Source of the DNA: JAWXBR01 sp034440235
Lineage (GTDB): Bacteria; Bacteroidota; Ignavibacteria; Kapaibacteriales; Kapaibacteriaceae
Length of the DNA stretch: 43,819 bases
NCBI GenBank assembly: GCA_034440235.1
Contig: JAWXBR010000043.1
Coordinates: 1 to 43,819 of the forward strand
Reading direction: 5' to 3'
Positions 9,915 through 16,449 of this stretch are shown here, one piece after another. Position 1 is the first letter of the stretch. Each line of letters begins with the position of its first letter. The notes beneath the pieces are model-generated. The model was not told the DNA's origin. It ran no database searches and saw nothing but the letters and a program-made list of their open reading frames with translations. The position numbers and the translations under genes are program-made.

Positions 9915-11620
9915 GCACATTCGCAACCATAACGAAAAACACCAACGCGTCGATAGTAAATAAAGATGTCTTTGTTGAATCGATAATTAACAAAGCTGTC
10001 GCTATTGAGTCGATTGTGAATAAAGCAATCCTTGTAGCTGTTGCCGTGTTAGCGCTATTCACTTCGGTAAACATTCAAGCACAACAGCCACCGAATCAAC
10101 CAATCGATTTACCTGAATTCATCGTAACGGGAACGGAGCGCATCGAGGTGCCATCGAGTGCAAAGCAGCCCCCTGCAAAGCCCCCTGCCTTGAAAGCGCA
10201 AATACTGGATAGCCTTAATCCGACAGAAAAACACCCAATGCCGAAGATTGCAGCGCGTGCGTTGCCGAGTCCGATACGCCAGTACACCTTGTGGCCCGGC
10301 TACATCGAAGCAAGCATGGGTAACTACATCACGCCAAATGTTCTTGCAGGGTATTCGCTTCGTACAGGTGGTTACAGAGTAGACCTCAACGCGTTTGCAG
10401 AAGCAGCAGCAAGTGCGTGGGTGCCGAACGCAGAATACTTCAAAGCGGGCGCGAGTTTGTTTAGCACGTATACGGCACCGCAAGAATTTCTTGTGTTTGG
10501 TGGTAGTGTAACCGATGTCGACCTTGGCTTTAATACGAGCAACTACAGTTTATACGCACTTACTCCAGCATCGCAACGCAACACGAACAATTTGCACGCA
10601 GGGGTCGGAGTAAGGGGCGCCTACGAAGGCTTTCATTACGAAGGTGGAGCGTCGTATACATCGACGAGCATGCGTACGAATCGTGGCATCGAGACGATGA
10701 ACGATGACGTGTCTGATAACAAGCTGCGTGGGTATCTAGCGTTAGAGCAGCGATGGACACAATACGATGTTGGCGCAAAAGTTGATCTACGTTTTCAGTC
10801 GTTTGCCGGAAATAGTTATCCGTTCATGGAAGGCAGTGCATTTGCACGGTACTCGACATCGTTCATGCGTTTATCCGCGGGTGCAGGTGTACAAAGTGCG
10901 ATGTCGACGATAGGAGTGTCGAGATTTGGTGTGCTCGTTCTTGGAGAGCTCGATCTTTTTGTTGGTCCGGACATCACAGTGCAGGCAAACCTCAGAAGCG
11001 GACTACGTCCGATAACATTTGCGAGTCTGCTCGAAGAAAATCCCTACGTGAATGCATCGGCGTTTCTAGATGCTGCATACGACGTCTTCGACATCAGGGG
11101 ATCAATCGTGCTACGTCCGTCGCTCGCCCTGGCCGTCACCGCCGGCATCCGTTTGCGTCAGTCTGAGCGCGACGTATTCTGGACGTCCGATCGTACAGGA
11201 ACATTCGTGCCCTCATATTCCACTGTAACCATGCTTCAGATACCGGCTGACGTGCGGTGGTTCATGACATCGAAGGACGTACTCACTGCTGACCTTATGT
11301 TAACAACAGCGCGCATCGACAGTGTCGACAAGCCATACGTCCCGAGCGTACGCGCATCGCTTGCCTACGAGCGTGCATGGACCCCATCCATTCGGTCGGT
11401 TGTTGCAGGTATTTACGTAGGTGACCGATTTGCAGACCTGGGAAACAAGATCACGTTGTCGGGATACGTCGACGTACGCGTGCGCGCAGAGGTCGACTTC
11501 ACGCCAACACTCTCAGCACACGTGCGCGCAGAAAACATAGTTGCAAATACAATCGTTTTGTGGAACGGATATGCCGAGCGGGGAGCCTTCTTCAGCGGAG
11601 GAATAACATGGAAGTTCTAA
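9911..11620 (+). CDS. Outer-membrane beta-barrel protein, TonB-receptor-like but lacking a full plug
   Basis: 569 aa, translationally coupled to the TPR gene (ATGA). An unusual N-terminus of three near-identical decapeptides (SIVNKDVFVE, SIINKAVAIE, SIVNKAILVA) runs into the signal-peptide core (ILVAVAVLALFTSVNIQAQ), so the mature protein starts near residue 60. It then has 'DLPEFIVTGTERIEV', which resembles the start of a TonB-dependent receptor plug. Only a short Pro-rich linker follows, not the roughly 130-residue plug. From about 125 to the end there are alternating amphipathic beta strands, and the last strand ends in aromatic Phe (GGITWKF), as outer-membrane proteins do. The function is probably a plug-poor barrel working with the downstream TonB-like protein; the cargo is unknown. 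Confidence 0.8.
   Translation: MSTFATITKNTNASIVNKDVFVESIINKAVAIESIVNKAILVAVAVLALFTSVNIQAQQPPNQPIDLPEFIVTGTERIEVPSSAKQPPAKPPALKAQILDSLNPTEKHPMPKIAARALPSPIRQYTLWPGYIEASMGNYITPNVLAGYSLRTGGYRVDLNAFAEAAASAWVPNAEYFKAGASLFSTYTAPQEFLVFGGSVTDVDLGFNTSNYSLYALTPASQRNTNNLHAGVGVRGAYEGFHYEGGASYTSTSMRTNRGIETMNDDVSDNKLRGYLALEQRWTQYDVGAKVDLRFQSFAGNSYPFMEGSAFARYSTSFMRLSAGAGVQSAMSTIGVSRFGVLVLGELDLFVGPDITVQANLRSGLRPITFASLLEENPYVNASAFLDAAYDVFDIRGSIVLRPSLALAVTAGIRLRQSERDVFWTSDRTGTFVPSYSTVTMLQIPADVRWFMTSKDVLTADLMLTTARIDSVDKPYVPSVRASLAYERAWTPSIRSVVAGIYVGDRFADLGNKITLSGYVDVRVRAEVDFTPTLSAHVRAENIVANTIVLWNGYAERGAFFSGGITWKF
9950..10039 (+). repeat. Three 30-nt tandem units at the 5' end of the barrel gene
   Basis: Units 9950-9979, 9980-10009 and 10010-10039 are diverged copies of the same 30 nt (for example TCGATAGTAAATAAAG, TCGATAATTAACAAAG, TCGATTGTGAATAAAG). 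They keep the frame and encode decapeptide repeats just before the signal-peptide core. Confidence 0.9.
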
Positions 11621-11676
11621 CATGAGTACAGCCATACGTTCTAACACGAGTACATCCACATGAGTACATCCAACAC
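11614..11676 (+). repeat. Tandem duplication across the barrel/SPOR gene junction
   Basis: Copies start at 11614 (GTTCTAACATGAGTACAGCC), 11638 (GTTCTAACACGAGTACATCC) and, partially, 11660 (ATGAGTACATCC). The first copy contains the TAA stop of the barrel gene and an ATG at 11622. That ATG opens a 13-codon mini-ORF (MSTAIRSNTSTST) whose TGA overlaps the ATG of the SPOR gene at 11660. The start region ATGAGTACA has thus been copied; the middle copy is mutated to ACG. Confidence 0.85.
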
Positions 11677-12535
11677 ATCGTGGGACGATACAGGGTTTGA
11701 CGACAACGATGGCTTTGCAAAACCGTCGCAGCCCGTTGAGCCAACACCGCCCGTTGAGCCAACACCGCCCGTTGAGCCAACACCGCCCGTTGAGCCGGAC
11801 ATCGTAGAACCATCGGTAATGCAGGAGTTGCCTGCTGAAACGGTACACACCGAAGCTCCTGCGACAGGAGTAGAGTCCGCACCAGCCGCACCTGAGCCCA
11901 TCCCGCAGCAGTATACGCGCGTTGAGCCACGCACGGTTGTTACGCCAGAGCCACCGGAGAGGCGCAGCAGGTGGGGGACTGCGTTCTTAGTGACAGCGCT
12001 GTTGCTCATCATCATGGCAGGCGGCTACATCGTGTCGACATTCTTTATGCGCGACGCAGTGGAACAAGAAGCGTTTTATGCTGACCCGGAACAGACACCG
12101 AATACATCGTCGCAATCGGCGAATTCAGATACGGTTGTCGTTGCGCAGGACACAACACCTGTTGCGCCAGTGGAAGATAAAAAAGATGAAATTAAGCGAA
12201 GTGACATAGCGTCTGCGTTGCCTGAGAAGAAAGCACCACCTGTTCGTGAGCACAAGGAGCCCCCTTCTCAGTCTTCTGAGAAGCCCCCTGCCAAAACACC
12301 TGCCAATGCATTGTTTGTAGTGCAAGTATTCAGCAGTCCGTCGCGCGACGACGCCGACGAATGGCTTCAGATTCTACGCGAGCGTAATGTTGCAGATGGC
12401 TTTATTACAGAGCAAAAGCTGGGTGGCGAAGCGTGGTATCGGGTCCGTTTCGGACAATACCCCTCACGTCAGCAAGCCGAATCTGCCGCTCAGCAGCTTG
12501 GATTTTCGAACCCCTGGATCGCACGCGTTCGATGA
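11660..12535 (+). CDS. Single-pass membrane protein with C-terminal SPOR domain
   Basis: 291 aa. The cytoplasmic N-terminal part is acidic and Pro-rich and contains a PVEPTP hexapeptide array. One transmembrane helix lies near residues 112-131 (GTAFLVTALLLIIMAGGYIV), after the positive RRSRW. A periplasmic low-complexity linker is followed by a SPOR domain at about 215-291 (LFVVQVFSSPSRDDADEWLQIL, YRVRFGQYPSRQQAESAAQQL). SPOR domains bind peptidoglycan glycan strands lacking stem peptides, usually at division septa. The type II topology is that of FtsN/DamX-like proteins. It sits between the barrel and the TonB-like gene and shares an ATGA overlap with the latter (12532-12535), so all four cluster genes are probably co-transcribed. 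Confidence 0.88.
   Translation: MSTSNTSWDDTGFDDNDGFAKPSQPVEPTPPVEPTPPVEPTPPVEPDIVEPSVMQELPAETVHTEAPATGVESAPAAPEPIPQQYTRVEPRTVVTPEPPERRSRWGTAFLVTALLLIIMAGGYIVSTFFMRDAVEQEAFYADPEQTPNTSSQSANSDTVVVAQDTTPVAPVEDKKDEIKRSDIASALPEKKAPPVREHKEPPSQSSEKPPAKTPANALFVVQVFSSPSRDDADEWLQILRERNVADGFITEQKLGGEAWYRVRFGQYPSRQQAESAAQQLGFSNPWIARVR
11732..11797 (+). repeat. 18-nt coding tandem repeat (PVEPTP)
   Basis: Three identical 18-nt units CCCGTTGAGCCAACACCG (11732-11749, 11750-11767, 11768-11785) plus a 12-nt partial fourth copy encode a PVEPTP array in the cytoplasmic tail of the SPOR protein. Identity at the DNA level suggests recent expansion. Confidence 0.95.
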
Positions 12536-13284
12536 GTCGTTACGACGATACAGCACTCTTGCAAGTAGGTTTTAAATGGAATCCGAACGCAGTGCGTGGT
12601 TTCATCGTATCGATGGTGTTGCTGCTCGTCGTGTTGTTTGTTTCGATGTGTGTTCATCCAACGACACCTGACCCCATTCGCATTCCGAATACCGCTGTCA
12701 CAATGATTGAACTTCGATTTGGAGATGGTGATGGCACCGGCGGCAACAAGGGGAATTTGCAGGAAGAGGGGGCGAAGCAGAAGGGACAAAAAACGAGCAA
12801 CCCGCTCGAAGACGCAACGAATGCTGGCGGTTTGAAGACTTCTACACATCCGGTTCCGTTAGAGGGACACTCGAGACTCAACCCTGTAAAAGAAGTTGGT
12901 GGCCAAGGCAACAAAAAAGACGGTAGCGACGAGCACACGATTGGTGCGTCGGACGGACGTGACGAGGGAACGGGACTTGGGGACGCTGGTAGGGGGCGAG
13001 GATCGGGTCAGGGATACGGAATAGACTGGGGCGGCGGCGGCAACCGCACCGTGTTGTACAAAGAGCTGCCGAAGAAACCGCCTGGATCGATGGACACGCA
13101 AATACGCTTGCGCTTCGTAGTTGCGCCCGATGGTCGGGTTACGAAGGTGTGGCCGTATCAACGTAGCGGCGACCCCTCAATCGAAGCCGTCGCAATAAAG
13201 ACCATGTACAAATGGCGGTTTAATCCGCTTCAGACGAACTCCGACATGGAAGGGTCGATTACACTGACATTCAGGACATCATAA
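12532..13284 (+). CDS. TonB/TolA-like energy transducer (TonB C-terminal domain)
   Basis: 250 aa. The start is ATG 12532, overlapping the stop of the SPOR gene (ATGA); an open frame continues upstream inside that gene but is not needed. There is a short cytoplasmic N-terminus and one transmembrane helix near 22-42 (GFIVSMVLLLVVLFVSMCV). A periplasmic Gly/Asp/Lys-rich linker covers about 60-165, and a TonB C-terminal fold about 170-250 (IRLRFVVAPDGRVTKVWPYQRSGDPSIEAVAIKTMYKWRFNPL). TonB-family proteins carry force from ExbB-ExbD or TolQ-TolR to outer-membrane partners, and the adjacent barrel is the obvious candidate. No exbB/exbD or tolQ/tolR is visible here. Confidence 0.85.
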   Translation: MSRYDDTALLQVGFKWNPNAVRGFIVSMVLLLVVLFVSMCVHPTTPDPIRIPNTAVTMIELRFGDGDGTGGNKGNLQEEGAKQKGQKTSNPLEDATNAGGLKTSTHPVPLEGHSRLNPVKEVGGQGNKKDGSDEHTIGASDGRDEGTGLGDAGRGRGSGQGYGIDWGGGGNRTVLYKELPKKPPGSMDTQIRLRFVVAPDGRVTKVWPYQRSGDPSIEAVAIKTMYKWRFNPLQTNSDMEGSITLTFRTS

Positions 13285-13285
13285 T

Positions 13286-13462
13286 ATGAACCTCATCGAC
13301 GAATTCATGGTGTGGTACAACGATGCACACGTGTTGCTGAAAATTGCAACGTGGGTAATTGGTATCTTGCTTGGATGGGCAATCGTAAAACGGTTGTTCA
13401 AGCTGGCGGCTTTCATAATCATTTTGATAATAATTGTAGTCTTTGCATGGCATATCGTATAG
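13286..13462 (+). CDS. Small two-helix membrane protein (58 aa)
   Basis: ATG 13286, one nucleotide after the TAA of the TonB-like gene, opens a 58-codon frame ending at TAG 13460-13462. It overlaps the start of the UDP-glucose dehydrogenase gene by 16 nt in another frame. The product begins MNLIDEFMVWYNDAHVLLK and has two hydrophobic stretches, about 17-34 (IATWVIGILLGWAIV) and 39-56 (LAAFIIILIIIVVFAWHIV), separated by KRLFK. I do not recognise a family. Tight spacing to both neighbours and the clear membrane pattern suggest a real operon member linking the envelope cluster to ugd. Confidence 0.6.
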   Translation: MNLIDEFMVWYNDAHVLLKIATWVIGILLGWAIVKRLFKLAAFIIILIIIVVFAWHIV

Positions 13463-14808
13463 GCGTAATTGGCACGGGGTATGTGGGCCTGGTAACGGGC
13501 ACCTGTCTCGCTGATGTGGGCAACACCATACTTTGCATCGACGTAGACGCTGCAAAGGTCGAGTCGCTCAAGAAGGGTATTGTGCCGATTTTTGAAGAGG
13601 GACTCGAACGGTTGCTCGAACGCGCATTGCGTGAAGAACGCATTTCATTTTCGCTCGATCTCGAAGAGGCAGTGCGGTCGTGTACTGTGCTTATGCTCTG
13701 TCTACCAACACCACCCGACAAAGACGGATCTGCTGACCTTGCAGCCGTGTTAAGCGTCAGCGAAACCATCGCAACCATGCTCAACACACTCGACATCACA
13801 GAGCCGCGCATCGTTGTCAACAAAAGCACTGTTCCTGTTGGCACTGCCGACAGAGTTACAGAAATCTTTCGTCGCATTGCTCCAACGCGCACCGTAGCAG
13901 TGGTTAGCAACCCCGAATTTTTGAGTCAGGGTGTTGCCGTCGACGACTTCATGAAACCCAACCGCGTTGTTATTGGCACCGACGACCCTTTGGCCGAAGC
14001 AATCATGCGCGACCTATACGAACCATTCGTTCGGTCCGACGCACCAATTCACGTCTTTGATGTCCGTAGCGCCGAAATCGCCAAGTATGCCGCCAACGCC
14101 ATGCTTGCAACCAAGATTACGTTCATGAACGACCTAAGTGCGTATTGCGAAGCCGTCGGTGCAAACATCGAAAGTGTGCGTACGAGCATGGCATCGGACG
14201 AACGCATCGGACGCAGCTTCCTTAATGCTGGTATTGGTTATGGTGGCTCATGTTTTCCGAAAGACGTCAAAGCCATCGCCCATGCTGCGCGCAAGGCCGG
14301 CACTCCGCTGGCACTCGTCGAAGCCACCGATGAAGTAAATGAACGTCAGGTAAAACGCTTTGCCGATCGCGTGGTATCGCGTTTCGACAACCTGCTTAAG
14401 GGGCGCACTATCGCGCTATGGGGCTTGTCGTTCAAGCCTAACACCGACGACGTCCGCGAGGCACGTTCCATCGTCCTTATCAACGCTTTTCTCGACGCAG
14501 GCGCAACGGTCGTTGCCTACGACCCCGAAGCTTTGCAAACAACAAAGGCAGTCGTTGGCGATCGCATTACGTATGCTGCGAACCAATACGATGCTGCTGA
14601 AGGTGCCGATGCATTAGTAATCGTTACCGAGTGGAACGAATTCAGACGTCCAGATTGGCAACGCCTCCGCGACCTCCTAGTCCGTCCGCTCATCTTCGAT
14701 GGCCGCAATATCTACGACCTCGACGACATGCTCGTCGAAGGCTTCGAATACCACAGCGTTGGACGTCCGAGCGTTGTTCCCCTCATGGTTGCCGACGAAG
14801 ACATTTAG
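13447..14808 (+). CDS. ugd: UDP-glucose 6-dehydrogenase
   Basis: Oxidises UDP-glucose to UDP-glucuronate with two NAD+ for envelope polysaccharide precursors. 453 aa, usual for the family. ATG 13447 (MAYRIGVIGTGYVGLVTG) is chosen because it puts the Rossmann GxGxxG at residues 8-13; the upstream open frame lacks similarity. Visible motifs are the first-domain segment ending 'CLPTPPDKDGSADL', the KSTVPVGT motif, 'NPEFLSQG', 'EIAKYAANAMLATKITFMNDL', and the catalytic Cys in 'GIGYGGSCFPKDVKAI'. The UDP-binding C-terminal domain carries 'ALWGLSFKPNTDDVREARS'. It follows the small membrane protein with overlap and is followed by a 12-nt tandem array and a lipoprotein gene. Confidence 0.96.
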   Translation: MAYRIGVIGTGYVGLVTGTCLADVGNTILCIDVDAAKVESLKKGIVPIFEEGLERLLERALREERISFSLDLEEAVRSCTVLMLCLPTPPDKDGSADLAAVLSVSETIATMLNTLDITEPRIVVNKSTVPVGTADRVTEIFRRIAPTRTVAVVSNPEFLSQGVAVDDFMKPNRVVIGTDDPLAEAIMRDLYEPFVRSDAPIHVFDVRSAEIAKYAANAMLATKITFMNDLSAYCEAVGANIESVRTSMASDERIGRSFLNAGIGYGGSCFPKDVKAIAHAARKAGTPLALVEATDEVNERQVKRFADRVVSRFDNLLKGRTIALWGLSFKPNTDDVREARSIVLINAFLDAGATVVAYDPEALQTTKAVVGDRITYAANQYDAAEGADALVIVTEWNEFRRPDWQRLRDLLVRPLIFDGRNIYDLDDMLVEGFEYHSVGRPSVVPLMVADEDI

Positions 14809-14855
14809 TCCATGCATAGGTCCAGACATTAATCCAGACATAAGTCCAGAAATCA
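14808..14855 (+). repeat. Four 12-nt tandem units after ugd
   Basis: Units 14808-14819, 14820-14831, 14832-14843 and 14844-14855 read GTCCATGCATAG, GTCCAGACATTA, ATCCAGACATAA and GTCCAGAAATCA. The array begins at the last base of the ugd stop codon and fills most of the space before the next gene. Confidence 0.85.
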
Positions 14856-14877
14856 AGTCCACTACTTTTCGCGGCAC

Positions 14878-15360
14878 ATGAATATTATTCGGCCTTTCCT
14901 TATCTCATGCGTTGTTGTGGCCGTCGTCCTGTGCTTGACGTATTGCACCACGACTAAACAAGACGAGAGTTCAACACAAGCAACACCTCCGAGCGGCTAC
15001 GTCGCCATCGATAGCCTCATGCTTACAATCGACTCTTGCAAACAATGTGTGCAGCTCGAACAAGCCGACACGACGGTCGTAGGCGTCGAAACCAGAGGTA
15101 TTGTTGCCGACATCCGCAATCGCAACGAACTCATCAGATTACAAGTGACCGACCAAGGCGAAATGGGCCGCAAAGCAACTGTCTTCCTGGTATGGGGCGG
15201 TTCGGTCTACTACCAACTACATATTGTCGACCAGTACGACAGACCTTTTTACGTCCCGGGCATGATTGTAAAAAGTGATACAGTTATCGTCAATTGCTCT
15301 ATTCATCCAGAACAATGCAACGACGACCTGTTCGTATACGCGAAAGCGTTTTTTGATTGA
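14878..15360 (+). CDS. Small lipoprotein of unknown function
   Basis: 160 aa. The N-terminus is a lipoprotein signal (MNIIRPFLISCVVVAVVLCLTYC) with a lipobox-like LTYC, Cys at residue 23, followed by TTTKQDESS. The mature part has a Cys pair in 'DSCKQCVQLEQ' and a beta-rich stretch (LIRLQVTDQGEMGRKATVFLVWGGSVYYQLHIVD), plus Cys residues near the end (NCSIHPEQCNDD). I do not recognise the family. It could be an OB- or Ig-like periplasmic domain, probably membrane anchored. A -7-like TACTTTTC lies at 14863-14870. It is the last gene before the AT-rich islet. Confidence 0.7.
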   Translation: MNIIRPFLISCVVVAVVLCLTYCTTTKQDESSTQATPPSGYVAIDSLMLTIDSCKQCVQLEQADTTVVGVETRGIVADIRNRNELIRLQVTDQGEMGRKATVFLVWGGSVYYQLHIVDQYDRPFYVPGMIVKSDTVIVNCSIHPEQCNDDLFVYAKAFFD

Positions 15361-15371
15361 TGACTCAGGAA

Positions 15372-15587
15372 TCAACCAATACGGGATGTTGGTATGTCCA
15401 TCACAATTTTCTCATATACGGCAATAGAAGCGCTCAATCGTCTTGCAAGGAAACTGTTTCCGCTTTGTAACTCGTTCAGAATTGTTTGTGCCTCGTATCT
15501 AGTTTCTTATTGCCCGTGGTTATATGCCTCTGATTCATCCATATAGTGAAAGTTGTCGTCAATTTTTAATTGAAGTATCATTGTCAT
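15372..15587 (-). pseudogene. Small conserved-looking ORF interrupted by one in-frame TAA
   Basis: From ATG 15587 the minus strand encodes 26 residues (MTMILQLKIDDNFHYMDESE, then AYNHGQ), one TAA, then 44 further open codons (ETRYEAQTILNELQSGNSFL..., ending MDIPTSRIG) to TGA at 15372. The 'DDNFHYMDESEAY ... ETRYEAQTIL' pattern resembles small uncharacterised bacterial proteins with a D(D/N)NxxYMDE motif followed by a 'ETYEEA' helix (recollection, not searched). The continuous frame after the stop suggests a recently inactivated gene, or a sequencing error at one base, within the AT-rich islet. Confidence 0.45.
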
Positions 15588-15677
15588 TCCGTTAACTGCT
15601 CATTACTTCAATAAGGCCAATCGGGAGCTACCTGTTACGAGCATCAGTCACCGTACGTGTATCGTTATTTGGCAACT

Positions 15678-16358
15678 CTAAATCCAAACGCAGATTTCTG
15701 AAAGGTCTTTTCTTTTTAAATCTGGAACCCAACATTCTTCTGCAGGATAACCAACAGGGATCAGTAAATAAGGTTTCTCATTTACGGGACGGTCTAAAAC
15801 CTTGGATAGAAAGTTCATTGGGCTTGGTGTGTGGGTCAATGCAACCAAACCTGCATTATGAATTGCAGTAAGCAAAAAACCGCATGCGATACCACAACTT
15901 TCCGTTACATAATAATTTTGATGCTTGTAATTATTGAGTTCCAATTCATAGCTCCTTTTAAAAACTACAATCAGATATGGGGCGGTTTCTAAAAATGGTT
16001 TATGCCAATCAGTTCCGATAGGCTGCAGATCCCTAAGCCATTCGTCTGTCATTCGTGTTTCGTAACTCTCTTTTTCTTCCTTTTCTGCTGCAATCCGTAT
16101 TTGTTTTTTCACATCAGCATTCTTTACCACGCAAAATGTCCATGGTTGTTTGTGTGCGCCCGAAGGTGCTGTGGATGCAGTAAGAATGATGTTCTCAATA
16201 ATATGTTCAGGGACGGACTTGTTAGAAAAATCTCGAACTGTTCTACGTGTGTTCATCCAGTCAAAATAGAGCCGACAACGGGCTTCCATTTCACTAATCT
16301 CATAAGTTGCTTTTGTGTATGAAACAAAGGGGAAGCCATCAATGAGTTTAGTATGCAT
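15678..16358 (-). CDS. Nitroreductase-family FMN oxidoreductase
   Basis: 226 aa. This is a nitroreductase fold with the FMN-phosphate-binding Arg cluster in 'MNTRRTVRDFSNKSVP', the 'ASTAPSGAHKQPWTFCVV' loop, 'YVTESCGIACGFLLTAIHNAGLVALTHTPSPMNF', and a C-terminal 'YLLIPVGYPAEECWVPDLKRKDL'. The THTPSPM segment and the long C-terminal arm place it near the iodotyrosine-deiodinase/BluB-like group rather than NfsA/NfsB. It probably uses NAD(P)H or a flavin donor on a nitro, quinone or halogenated aromatic substrate; the substrate is unknown. Codon usage is clearly more AT-rich than in neighbouring genes, so recent transfer is likely. The next gene upstream on this strand is more than 1.6 kb away. 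Confidence 0.88.
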   Translation of the reverse strand: MHTKLIDGFPFVSYTKATYEISEMEARCRLYFDWMNTRRTVRDFSNKSVPEHIIENIILTASTAPSGAHKQPWTFCVVKNADVKKQIRIAAEKEEKESYETRMTDEWLRDLQPIGTDWHKPFLETAPYLIVVFKRSYELELNNYKHQNYYVTESCGIACGFLLTAIHNAGLVALTHTPSPMNFLSKVLDRPVNEKPYLLIPVGYPAEECWVPDLKRKDLSEICVWI

Positions 16359-16449
16359 ATTCTTTAAAGGGTAGTAGTCCGTTTATAGCATGGCAGTGGG
16401 TGTAGATCTCGATGCTGCGGCTGATCTATTGCACGAGTACATTCTGGGT

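Larger units (their letters stand above)
15361..16400. other. AT-rich islet (probable horizontal acquisition)
   Basis: Base composition falls visibly between the lipoprotein stop and about 16400: long A/T runs and A/T-ending codons (AAA, AAT, TTT) replace the GC-richer usage on both sides. It contains the stop-interrupted small ORF (15372-15587) and the nitroreductase gene, both on the minus strand. The rest of 15361-15677 shows no other gene or hairpin. I see no insertion-sequence ends or direct repeats that would define its borders. Confidence 0.55.
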
